Part shown: positions 54,276-64,000 of the stretch, piece by piece | How positions within the stretch are numbered: the first letter of the stretch is position 1 | How the letters are laid out: every line of letters begins with the position of its first letter | The notes under the pieces: generated by a model | Told to the model about the DNA's origin: nothing | The model's database searches: none | Seen by the model: only the letters and a program-made list of their open reading frames with translations | Position numbers and translations under genes: made by a program | Assembly: GCA_964034945.1 (NCBI GenBank) | Contig: OZ035962.1 | Location: forward strand, 14,441,388 to 14,505,387 | DNA length: 64,000 nt | Source: Chrysopilus asiliformis | Lineage: Eukaryota; Arthropoda; Insecta; Diptera; Rhagionidae | Direction: 5' to 3'

Positions 54276-56928
54276 AAAAAATATTATTTTTCACATATTT
54301 TTTCCGAAACGAAATATTACAGAGAAAAGTTTTGTGTTGATCACAACTGATATTTTTCAAAATATGGCCCAAAAGATTCAGTTTTATAACTTTGTTAAAA
54401 AAGAAAAGGGCACCAGACATAGGTTTTGCTCGGGGCAACATTTTGCTTTCGCACGGATGGTAAGCCAAATTACCAAGTGTCCAAATTCATTTTCTCGAAG
54501 AAGCAAACCTTCTGTTAAGAATGTATGAAGACAATAATGAGATTAAGTTGTTAGAATTCTGCATATAAATGACAAATTTTCAACTTGCATTGTCAACCAT
54601 CAAATCTTATGCAATAGCAAGTCTATGTGATATCAGCCAACAACAGGCTCAACTCAAAGGATAATCCGTCACCCATGAAACCACAAAGCATTGCATTCTG
54701 AATGGGACAATATTGTCAACAATTTGTATTTGCCAGGACAAAAACATATCCCCCTAGTGCAACAATGTTCCGTAACTTCCTACAGATTTAATTGCGTTTA
54801 GCGTATAAAAGGGGGAAGGTGGAAGGAGGACTTTTGGGCGCAATTCACTCCCTTTAATGGTTTGTTTGGTTCAGTTTAGAACATAATTTTTCCCAATATA
54901 ATTTTTATAGCCGTTCGAAAATTAATGTCTCTGGGCTGGCTGGCACTACATCATCAAAACATTCTGTTTCTCTTTAACGCAACTATTCAATAGGGAAGAA
55001 TATAAAGTTGTGAACTGTTTCGAGTTGGGAAATATGTTTTGAAAATTTTTGAGAAATGCTCTAATCAAAACAAAATCTCTTCCCTAATTACAACTTCATA
55101 GAATCAATTCTCGGTATTAAGTAGTTAGACATTCTAGGAACCTAAACAAATCAACTCAAATCTCTAAAATCGAAAATCACACAAATCATCAATCAGTTGC
55201 TTAGTTCCACTGTCGAGTATTTCAAATTTTTATTCGATGGAAAATGGAAAAATGGAAGAAACTCGACGACTTTATGAAGAGCAATGTGAAAATGTAAAAT
55301 TGTCTGAGAGAAAATGTTTTTTTTTGCTGATGTTTGATGATTTTCCGGTAAATCATAATTTGATAACATTGCACAAGGTCCTCTTCCTGGCAAGTGTTTC
55401 ACGGGGCAACTAATGGGAATCCGAGGTGCTAGAAAAAGACAGATCGTCAAGACTCTGATGTTGCTGAGGATCAGTGATCTTTACTAGATCATTTCATTTG
55501 TGAGTGTCAAAGCCAAAACTTGGTAAGATTCTCGCTGATCGCTCGGACTAAAAACTCTTTGAACTTTGCCGCCGCAAATAAAACACCGCCGCCAAGTGGA
55601 TCCTCGGCGCAATAATCTTTTGAAGAAGATGACATTCAAAGAAAGTGCGAATGAGATAATCGGATGCCACAGCAAACATCTTTAGTACCACACAGCTTTA
55701 TAATCCATGAACCGAAAACGCCACTTTCCGAAATTGCTATGTGAAATTCGCATGGAAATAAGCACATGGTCATTATGCAAAAAAAAATACGATTTTTCCG
55801 AAAAAAAAGGTGCCAACAGAATTCATAAAAATCTGACAGTTTTTATGAAACTGTTCGTCTCTCCATCATATCAAAATTGAATCGCATTTACGAGTAAAAT
55901 TTAATGGTCAAAATTTCCCAATAGCAATTTTCCGACATGCGAATTTATTTTGTTTGTTGAGAAAACAGGAACTTGCAATTTAAGCAAATCGCCGCGCGTT
56001 AAACTGTTTCCGGGTGTGTGCCAGCGCATAAACTTTAAATGTTTTCCCTGTAAATTGGGCAAAAATATTGAAAAACATTCCACGCTGAATGATTGCATGT
56101 TCCGAAACTATCACTCGCTTCCAGGCAGTTTTTCTGGTAGTCTTTTAAATTTTTCGAAACCAAATTTTTTCAAATGGTGTTAAACTCTGAGATGACTCTG
56201 GCAAATTCAAAATCATGTTGATCTTCTGCTTTTTAGATTTTCCAACTATTTTTTGGTGGTTCGGTGGTATAGTTGATGGCAATGAAGATGGAGATGATGA
56301 GGAGAAAATGTTATTTGAGAATGTTGAGCACGTGTTCAATTAGTTAGGATGACATTGGATGTTGTGGCAATGATTGATGGCTCTAATTACTTCCGAAAAT
56401 TGCTTATGAAAATTAATAATAAGTACATTTGATTTTTCCAAAACGCATCTGGTGGTAGGAGATATGATTTCAGTGTAAAAAAATTTCACATGCTTAAAAC
56501 TTTTATGTAATAAAGACTTCACTAAACTTTATTTTTAATAATTTGTAATATAACTTTAATAACTTGTAACTGTAAGAAAACGAGCTAATTTTGGGGCTAA
56601 AAAGGAGAAAAAAATTGGGACAACTTACCAGAAATTCAGCTTAACCGGTGAAGAGGTCTTCGAATTCGAACTTTTGAAAGCGAAAAGGATATGACTTGTT
56701 TTTTAATCAGAAGGATTACATTTTTTCTATTTTGGTTTCATTTTTTATGATTACGTCGAAAAAGACTCGGACTAAAACTTTCCACAAAAAGAAGAAATTT
56801 TGAAAAAGAAGAAAAAAGCGCCACGCCATTTCTTGTCTTTGAACTACACATTCACGAAGACTACTGCGCTACCTATCTTTTTCTTTTCGCATTGTATGAG
56901 AGTTTTATACCATTTCCTAGTAATCGTA
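54276..56928. other. Intergenic unique DNA, nothing recognised
   Basis: No element ends and no convincing coding frame. Some stretches (55500-55720, 55960-56110) are less AT-rich and repeat-free. Confidence 0.4.
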
Positions 56929-57415
56929 CTAATATTTAAAAATGAGTTGGTGTCTGTCTGTTCCTCTTTAACGTTGAAACGGCTGAACCGACTAATTGGA
57001 AATTTCTCATGGATATCCGTTGTAGGCCTGGTTCCAACATAGGCCTATTGCAAAGTAGCCAGACTAATAGGGGGTGTAAGGGGAGGAAGTAAAGTGAATC
57101 CGAAGTTTAGTTTTTCCGCAGGAAAATCACCGAGCCGATTGGCCTGAAATTCGGCGTAGATTCTCGCCGAGGTCCACCTCTAATACAGATCCATTGAAAA
57201 GTAGTCCGGAATGTTGGGGGAGTAAGGAAAGTGGGTAAAGTTAGTCAGAATCTTTTTGTTAATTTTTGAAAACCATTTTGCGAAGAAAACAAAACTTTAA
57301 AGAAAAACACGGACTGCGGTACTCTGGGCTATCTAATTTGTAACCAATTGAGTTTTGTTTTTCTAGGTTTTGTTCTACTCACGATTTTAGCCAGGCGAAA
57401 TCGGGTCTGAAGTCA
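56929..57415 (+). mobile_element. Helitron/mini-me-like element, copy 1
   Basis: It starts TACTAATATTTAAAAATGAG, with GGTGTCTGTCTGTTCCTCTT and AACGGCTGAACCGAC, followed by GGCCTGGTTCCAACATAGGC. It ends TTTGTTCTACTCACGATTTT and AGCCAGGCGAAATCGGGTCT. The copy at 61003 has the same order and a cleaner end (AGCCGGGCGACGCCGGGT before CTAGTA). A GC hairpin shortly before CTAGT-type ends is a Helitron feature. Confidence 0.6.
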
Positions 57416-59985
57416 AGTTTAAGATATATGTATATCCAAACACTCTAGTGTAATTCATTTTTTGCCCAACAATTGATTTGGGGAGTTTCATATGAAGAAG
57501 ATGAACGTCTAAATCTCTCTTTTGTATATTTTACTTTTTGTCGCATAATGCATCTTACCTACGGGCTACAGATAGTCAAATTGGAATTAGTTTTGGCAAT
57601 AGTTAAAAATAATTTCTCAAAAATAGAAAAACTCGCCAATTTATCGACGGTAAATTTTTTTTCTATTAAATTGGGAGTCAATATTAGGAAATGTTTTCTT
57701 GGTATTTCTCTCCTTCCTCAAAATCCCTCCCAAAAATAGTTTTTGACACAATATGTTTCATATCGATGGCTTAAAGATATTCCCTATGCCATTTTATGTC
57801 TCAGTTTGTGCTACTTTTAAACTACATCCAATTTTCGAACATTAACATATGTTCTGTGTACAAAGAATTGTCAAAACACTAAGAGAAGAGGATTTTCTCA
57901 ATGAATCTTAACGACAATCGACAAAAAAAAAATCGAAAACCCGATAGAAAGAAGAGAAGAGAGCGGGAAAATCCTGACTGATGGTGATGTATTTTTCGAG
58001 GGAGTATGAAGTGATATCACCAATCCCTCATGTCATTAGTAATCCAGGATAAACGATCCGGGCAATTTTTTGTAACGGCGTGATGTGTAAATTAGTTGCT
58101 AATAACCGAATATTCGATAATTCTTTGAATTTACTCCTCCCCTTTGGTTTTGTTCCCTCGACTTAAAAACGCCTGATTTTTCCTGGAAGAAAATTCGTGG
58201 AGAATTTGACACTTTTTTTGGATATGAAACTGAAGGAAGGAGTGAATTGAATTTTGTATCAGAAAAGACGTCTTCGGAGCTGTCAAGTGAAGTAAACTGT
58301 AATGAAAACAGATTCTAATTTTCTCTGTTTTCTTAGACTTGACTCGAATACACCAAAAGGAAAACGTTAATCGATTGAGAGATGGGAAAAATGTGTGCCA
58401 CACGCGGTATGAAATACGCAAGATTGTTATTTCAGGATGCGGTTTAATTCGTTTTTGGAACGCGTGCAACGTTTTCATACTCTGAATGGATTTTTCAAAA
58501 GTTTTTCCATTTTCAAATCCCGGCAGGGTCTTGAATTTTTCATTGCAGCAATTTCGACTGTCTTAATTGACAGATAAATTTATCGAGCTAACAAAAAGCA
58601 CATTGTGTCCTTTTTTTGGTATTGGTAGGTAGAAGAATGAAGGACTTTCAAGGATATTAAATCGACCACCCAATTTAGAGGTCGATTAAATGCGAATTAC
58701 ATGCTTCTTCTGATGGTTCAATTCATCAGGGAATTAATTCTGAAAAAAAAATTGGCAGAGAGGTTAAATAAACACAGACGTGATCCTTTTGCGAGACAAA
58801 AAAATTGTATCGTTTTTGTAGCCTCAAGGATAAAACAGTCTATTCGATTCCCTTTTTTAGCTGAAAGTGTTTTTGCGGAGGGCATTCATTGTGTTGTGTT
58901 GCACTTTTTGTGAACTTTCGATTTTGGCCAGGTATTATAATGAAACGCCCAAAAAGAGATTATCCAGTTTTAAGGAAATATTTTAAGTCTTTTGCTATTC
59001 TTCTGGGATGCGTTACAGTTTGTAAAAGAATCATATCTTTATTGCACAATCGAAATGTAAAAAAATGTTTCAATTGCTTTTATTGCCTTCAATAGAATTA
59101 ACGTCACTCTCAGGAAGATTTTTTTTCGTATCTTTCTTAATAATTTAATAATTGAATGTTGAGTTTTTTTTTCCTGAAAATTGCGGATTAAAGATCTTTA
59201 TTTTAGAAAATTAACTTGGTGTATTAAAAATTTTTTTGTATGTCTTATTTTTTGCGTCTTACTCGACTTGCGGATTCACGCTGAGATTTGGCAAATATTT
59301 CATCAAAAGTACAGGAGAGGGGGTTGAAGGCCAAGGAGTAAGGTTGATTTTAGTAGGCATAAATTTTCCTTGGGGAGTAACTTTTTCATAGTGATAGTTG
59401 GTACACAAACTGCTTAACCGCTGCGGGGAATAGCAGGAGAGGGGATTAGGGACAGGAAATTTAATTATTTTTTATTGTTTTGCAATATTAGTAGCGTTTT
59501 TTTTATTGTTCTGAAGCAGTTCAGAACAAGCTTTCCACACAAAATCCTGCACCACATTTTCATCCCGGACAGCGTTTGGAACAAAGGGAAATTTTATACG
59601 GTAATGTACGGTAATGAAATGCTGCTAACTTCAACGCCATAACTCTGACATTTTATTTTCTGTTAGAGGATTTTCTGTGGGTGGTTAGTTGGTTCTGTTC
59701 GACAGCTAAATAATTTTAAATATGGGAGGTAGCAAATCGTGAGTACAGCAAGAAAATGTAACAGTAACGGCCTACTGATGCAACCAACATGAAGTTAGTT
59801 GCAATTGAACTCGATGAAATTTCCCAATTATTCTGGATTGTTTTTTTTATTGCTTAGTGTTCTAGAATATTAAAAAAACGCAACTATTATCTGTAAAAAA
59901 ATTAATTAAAATGGGTACCTTATAAAAATATCAAATCGCAATATCCTAGTATGTGAATATTTACTTTGAAAATATGTTAACAAAT
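57416..59985. other. Intergenic, nothing recognised
   Basis: No gene or element is supported. 57930-58100 and 58330-58530 are modestly GC-richer. Frames at 58131-58478 (-) and 58701-58913 (+) lack known similarity. Confidence 0.4.
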
Positions 59986-60664
59986 CTGTGGTCACAAGTT
60001 ATAAGGGCTTAAGTCGAATTTCTTCATTTTTCAGGAGAAGCATTTTAATATTTATGAAATTTTAACTGTTGGTGGCAAAGGGGTATCAAACCCAATTCAA
60101 AAACCTATAACTACAAAATATTATGAAAAGTAAGCTTTTTACGATTGGTTTAATCTGGTTTATTCAAACTTAATATTTTCAGAGAAATTAAGGATTATTT
60201 TACTTTAGCCACTCTTTCAAAACTTTTTCATATCTTAGAAATGGCTACAATCAATGGCTAAAGTCAAGTTAAGCCCCTAAAAACCTACACCCCGATTTGA
60301 AAAAAGAGGCTAAAACAGACTTTAGCCTGCTCGTTTCGGAAAAATTAAAACCGAAGAATGAACTAATTCGACTTAAGCCACTATTCCACGTGCAAAAACG
60401 ATCAAATCAATGCAGTTTCCCGCCCATAAGAGTGGATTAAGTCTATACAAAAATATATGAGATCTGACTTTAGCCGTTCTTCCAAATGCAACTTGGAAAT
60501 TTTTTGACTTTAGCCATTTGATGTAGTAGCCTATAACGGTCAAAAATGGTCGTAGAAACTAACGGGTTAGTGGAATTAAGAGCATTTTGGAAGGTGAACA
60601 CGATTCTGTAAAAACATTGAAAACGGCTAAAGTCGAGTTAGGCCCTTACAACTTGTGACCACAG
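59986..60664. mobile_element. TIR element with clustered GACTTTAGCC motifs
   Basis: The left end CTGTGGTCACAAGTTATAAG and the complement of the right end, CTGTGGTCACAAGTTGTAAG, continue into GGGC-TAA-TCGA-TTT similarity over about 34 bases. AAAT flanks both sides. GACTTTAGCC or its complement, in slightly varied forms, appears about eight times across the element in both orientations (for example 60203, 60255, 60318, 60475, 60509, 60624). No coding frame survives. The motif may be the binding site of an unknown transposase. Confidence 0.7.
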
Positions 60665-60685
60665 AAATATCTAGTATATAATAGG

Positions 60686-60800
60686 GGTGTGCGTCGGTCT
60701 GTCTGTTCACCTTAAACTTGAGAACAATCGAACCGATTTGGATGAAACTTCCAGGGGAGCTTATTGGCATCTAGGATTGGGTTGGACCGAGAAGCGGACA
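60686..60800 (+). repeat. GTCY-type end fragment
   Basis: GTGTGCGTCGGTCTGTCTGT followed by AACCGATTTGGATGAAACTT and GGGGAGCTTATTGGCATCTA corresponds to the unit at 19740-19830. It is a partial copy. Confidence 0.5.
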
Positions 60801-61002
60801 GGGCCAAAGCCACTTGTTTATTTTAATACCGTATTTAAACAATTATAATTTGATATTAAATAAAAAAAAAACTAATTATTTTAACTTGGACATATTCCAC
60901 GGTATATAAATCAATGAATACAATAGTTTACCCCCAATGAATAAAATAGTTTTCTATTGCAACAGCCGAAATTTTCCCCAACACCCGATATCTTTTTTAT
61001 CA

Positions 61003-61207
61003 TACTAATATATAAAAATGAGTTGGTGTCTGTCTGTTCCTCTTTTACGTGAAAACGGCTGAACCGATTGACCTGAAATTTAACATGCCTTTAGACCTGG
61101 TTCCAACATAGGGTTGTTGAGAAGTAGCCCGACTGATGGGGGTGGTAAAGTGAATCCGAATGCTGGAATTTATTAAATTTTTGTTAATTTTAAAAAACCA
61201 TTTTTCG

Positions 61208-61249
<42 letters not shown>

Positions 61250-61367
61250 GAAACTACAGAAAAAGGCTATCTAATTTATAACCAACTGAATTTTGTTTTC
61301 CTAGGATTTGTTCTACTCACGCTTTTAGCCGGGCGACGCCGGGTCCAAGTTCTAGTACTCTATATGG
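61003..61367 (+). mobile_element. Helitron/mini-me-like element, copy 2
   Basis: ATACTAATATATAAAAATGA, GTTGGTGTCTGTCTGTTCCT, AACGGCTGAACCGATTGACC and CTGGTTCCAACATAGGG open the element. TTGTTCTACTCACGCTTTTA and AGCCGGGCGACGCCGGGTCC close it before TTCTAGTA. The GC hairpin and CTAGT end fit Helitron-type elements. An uninterrupted 41-base A run sits inside. A family 2 repeat begins a few bases after the end. Confidence 0.65.
61208..61248 (+). repeat. Homopolymer of 41 A
   Basis: This is an uninterrupted A run within the Helitron-like element. The corresponding position of the copy at 56929 has only short A runs. Exact length may be affected by sequencing or assembly. Confidence 0.85.
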
Positions 61368-61374
61368 GAATCAC

Positions 61375-61600
61375 ATAGGAGTATATTAGATTTAGTATAC
61401 CGTTTGTAACGTATCGAACCAATCGGCGGACACAAAAATGAATTACGCCAGGGTGTTTGGTTTGACAAAAGATTTTGATTTCCGCATGTCCGTCTGCCTG
61501 TCCGTTTTCTTATGTTTTCAATAAAAATTTTGCCTGTCCTCATATAAAGTATTTGACGATTGGCCACTGGTAATTATAACTTTTCTCATGATTATGAAAT
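61375..61600 (-). mobile_element. GTCY-type repeat, family 2, short copy
   Basis: GAGTATATTAGATTTAGTAT, AACCAATCGGCGGACACAAA, GCCAGGGTGTTTGGTTTGAC and TTTCCGCATGTCCGTCTGCC are followed directly by TGCCTGTCCTCATATAAAGT and GACGATTGGCCACTGGTAAT. Both ends are present but the middle is deleted. Confidence 0.65.
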
Positions 61601-62590
61601 AGAATTCTATAGAAACGATTAATCGCCACCACCAGCGCTATTAAATACCCAAGTATTGTATTTGTAATTCAATCCAACAAACCGCATAAACTGCTGAATC
61701 GAATGTTACCCGATTTTAAAATGGTAGGTCGGAAAAGGGATCACAGCTTCAATGGGAAAAAAATTATCCTGCGAACATTACGTCTAAAATCGAAACAGAG
61801 AAGTAATGTTGCCAATGTTGGTCTATTGTTCGTGGAAAATCGAGTTTTTATCAGTTCGTGCCACACGAGATAGATTGGTGCTAATTCGACACACAATTGA
61901 AATTTTTTGTTGCGAGTTGAAATCTCCAACAATTCATTCGAAAGGACGAACGAAAAGGATGTTTCAATTGAGGCCTTTTGTCGGATAGATCCTTTTTTGT
62001 GGGTTTTTAAAACTGGAGGCGAATATGAATTCTTCCCTGTGTGTGTGTTGAGCATTAAAACGATTGTATCCCGTCTACCTACAAGGATATAAAAACGAGT
62101 TGGATTCAGTTAAGTAGCTTGGGATGCGGTCGGAACAATCTGAACAAACATTGGATTAAATTTTCGATTTTATTAACAAAATGGTAATTCATAATGCTTT
62201 TCAGCTTGAAACACTCGTAATAAACTATAGAAAAATGATTTTTTGGGGTAATTGTTTGAAAGTGATATAAAAATATGAAAAGTTGGGAAAATGATGCGAT
62301 AAGCAAATAATTTAGTGCGGAATTAATTTTGCTTTACAGATTGAACTTTTTAGATTAAATATGATACAGTAGGTCCTCGTTCTGCGTGGCCTGCAAAACG
62401 GTACGTACATCGAAATCGCAAAGATTGAGGCAAAAACGCGTAGGAATTTTAAATGAGAAAAAAGTTGGTTTTCGATTTGTTAGCCATACTAACCCATTAG
62501 CGCCCAGACCTCTTCAGCATTGAAATTTTGATGAAGTAGTTTTACTGTTCGCAGGAACCAAAATATAAAAATCCTTTTTTGCTACGCGTT
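61601..62590. other. Intergenic unique DNA, nothing recognised
   Basis: A - strand frame of 104 codons (61741-62055) overlaps + strand frames and shows no family resemblance. At 62364 TACAGTAGGTCCTCGTTCTG could be one end of a pogo-like element, without a visible partner. Confidence 0.4.
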
Positions 62591-62599
62591 ACCAGTGTT

Positions 62600-62700
62600 A
62601 TTCCGCGTAGTTTACGTGATCTAGACTACATCATTGTCTACGCGTAGACTTTCACTGTAGACAATAGTCTATTCTCTACGCGTAGACAATGTAGACAATC
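62600..62700. repeat. Cluster of ACGCGT-centred palindromes
   Basis: GTCTACGCGTAGAC (about 62637-62650) is a perfect 14-base palindrome. CTCTACGCGTAGACAAT follows near 62674, and GTAGACAAT or its variants occur four times within 100 bases. The cluster stands out from the AT-rich surroundings. Confidence 0.65.
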
Positions 62701-62734
62701 TATAAAACAAAGGATAGCTTTTTATACTCTTTAT

Positions 62735-63090
62735 GATATATCATATAGAAGTATATTAGATTTAGTATACCGTTTATAAAGCATCGAACCAATCATCGGA
62801 CACAAAAATGAACTACACCAGGATGTTAGGGATCCCAAAAGATTTTCATTTCCGCATGTCCGTCCGTCTGTCTGTCCGTCTCTCCGTCCGTGAACACCAA
62901 ACTTTCGAAAGAATTGAGCTACAGACTTGAAATGTTGTGTAGCTTGAACGGACAAAATTGGACCATTCCTTACCCCCTCCTCCATACAAACGAAACAGTT
63001 TTGTGCAATTTTCTCGAAAATGGTGAGTCATATTGAAAAATTTATGAAGGTAAAATGTGTTTAGAATATGATTTTACATAACTTATAATG
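62735..63090 (-). mobile_element. GTCY-type repeat, family 2, partial copy
   Basis: AGTATATTAGATTTAGTATA, CCAATCATCGGACACAAAAA, ACACCAGGATGTTAGGGATC, a short GTCC/GTCT tract (62859-62890) and CTTTCGAAAGAATTGAGCTA. The far end is missing after TTTTACATAACTTATA. Confidence 0.65.
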
Positions 63091-63146
63091 AGATCAAAGC
63101 TTTCATTTTCCTATCGCTGCAAGCTTTCTCATTGGTCGAGAAGCTT

Positions 63147-63219
63147 CAATCGCAATCGCAATCGCAATCGCAATTGTAACCGTAATCGCAGTCGTCATCG
63201 CAGTCGTAATCGCAATCGT
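63147..63219 (+). repeat. Hexanucleotide array (CAATCG)n
   Basis: CAATCG units are clean at first, then degrade into CGTAATCGCAGTCGTCATCG. AAGCTT occurs just before and after. The complement strand reads as CGATTG units. Confidence 0.85.
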
Positions 63220-63509
63220 TAGTCCTGAATTGGGCTTCAGAAAAGCTTGTTTTTTAACAATAGCTGGCGCAAACGGGCCTTAAGTTATAATCCCACGTAA
63301 GTTCAAATGGTCTGAAAATTGAGCTTATGGTGATAAGCGAGAGCTGAATTTATGTGTGAAAACACAGCAATACGATAAATTTCAAAACAAAATTAAACTT
63401 AAAATTGAAGTAAGTTCTAGAATCTTAATACCAAGTAGGAGAAAAATTCACGTTTGTCTTTCAAAAATTTAATTTTTGGGCAAACGAACGCCTACAAAAG
63501 TTAAATGCC

Positions 63510-63780
63510 TTTTCTCAACTCGTAAAGTTTTTTGTCAACAATAAAAGAAGAATAGTTTTCGCGATAATTAACGCCAAAGTTTTTTTTATTATAATTTGCC
63601 GCCACAGCAGTGTTCGAAAATATTGTTGGTATGACTTTTGGACTCAATTCTATACAAAGGAAATATAATACTTTTTTCTCTGCGCGACTTTTCAAGCAGT
63701 TTTTATGGCAATTGCACTTTCTCTGTCGTACTGATATATCTATCTTTTTTCTTGATTTTCACAATTTTTAGATTATTTGA
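63510..63780 (+). repeat. Low-copy repeat shared with 46130-46400
   Basis: TTCGAAAATATTGTTGGTAT, AAGGAAATATAATACTTTTT, TCTCTGCGCGACTTTTCAAG and ATTATTTGAACTTATGTAGG follow the order of the 46-kb copy with many substitutions. No coding similarity recognised. Confidence 0.45.
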
Positions 63781-63803
63781 ACTTATGTAGGATAACCCCT
63801 TTA

Positions 63804-63930
63804 GGCCCGTTTGCGCGTTTTATTCTTAAAAAATTAAGTTGTGGTTAGCCTACTTAAACCGTAGAAATTCTTCGACTTAAATTTTTTAAGTTGTACATAA
63901 GTTGCTAAGTTTTGTTGGTGCAAACGGGCC
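63804..63930. mobile_element. 127-bp PIF/Harbinger-type MITE
   Basis: Ends GGCCCGTTTGCGC and, on the complement, GGCCCGTTTGCACC are flanked by TTA at 63801-63803 and 63931-63933. A matching single end, GCGCAAACGGGCC followed by TTA, stands at 63267-63282 without a partner in view. The 5'-GGCCCG ends and TTA duplication are the same style as the element at 3367-3520. Confidence 0.7.
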
Positions 63931-64000
63931 TTAGTGAATTTGAATAATATTGCAAGTCAAGTTGCCAGAGTCTTGCACGGAAGCGTCGATATTATATATC

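Noticed and set aside
61741..62055. 104-codon - strand frame
   Set aside because: It overlaps comparable + strand frames and shows no recognisable domain.
62364..62420. Pogo-like element starting TACAGTAGGTCCTCGTT
   Set aside because: Only one end is visible and no matching partner end was found.
1..64000. CRISPR arrays, operons, prophage or bacterial genes
   Set aside because: Spliced forkhead gene, GT-AG introns and eukaryotic transposons show nuclear insect DNA. The tandem arrays are microsatellites without spacers.

Overview
The window is nuclear DNA of an insect, most likely a dipteran. It is AT-rich, gene-poor and dense with short transposable elements. One gene is certain: an ortholog of biniou (bin), the insect FoxF forkhead factor of visceral mesoderm, on the + strand. 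The dipteran call rests on the biniou-like forkhead sequence and C-terminus, and on many copies of repeats that pair AT-rich stretches with (GTCY)n arrays, the layout described for dipteran mini-me elements. No prokaryotic feature, CRISPR array, rRNA gene or complete tRNA gene was seen.

Layout. 1-20,460: intergenic DNA with GTCY-type repeats, TTA- and TA-flanked MITEs, a PIF/Harbinger-like element carrying a Myb-like relic, and a 5'-truncated non-LTR retrotransposon with an uninterrupted reverse-transcriptase frame. 20,460-21,364: element-free, less AT-rich DNA that looks like the proximal control region of bin. 21,365-30,706: bin, five coding exons giving 532 residues; two introns cut the forkhead box. 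Intron 1 (4.3 kb) and intron 4 (3.3 kb) are full of elements. Intron 1 also holds a 46-bp near-copy of exon 1, and intron 4 holds a 616-bp GTCY minisatellite. 30,707-64,000: 3' flank and intergenic DNA with further MITEs (piggyBac-like, hAT-like, pogo-like, PIF/Harbinger-like), mariner relics, Helitron-like ends and stretches where nothing is recognisable. Two short + strand frames near 37.7 and 41.0 kb, each ending at a splice-donor-like site, could be first exons of a gene beyond the window, but this is weak.

The coding content is one developmental regulator in a large, repeat-filled territory. The transposon landscape supplies most of the unusual structure: nested insertions with readable target-site duplications, elements built of clustered subterminal motifs, a 93-bp direct duplication, and the exon-1 fragment in intron 1, whose two core differences are both synonymous.
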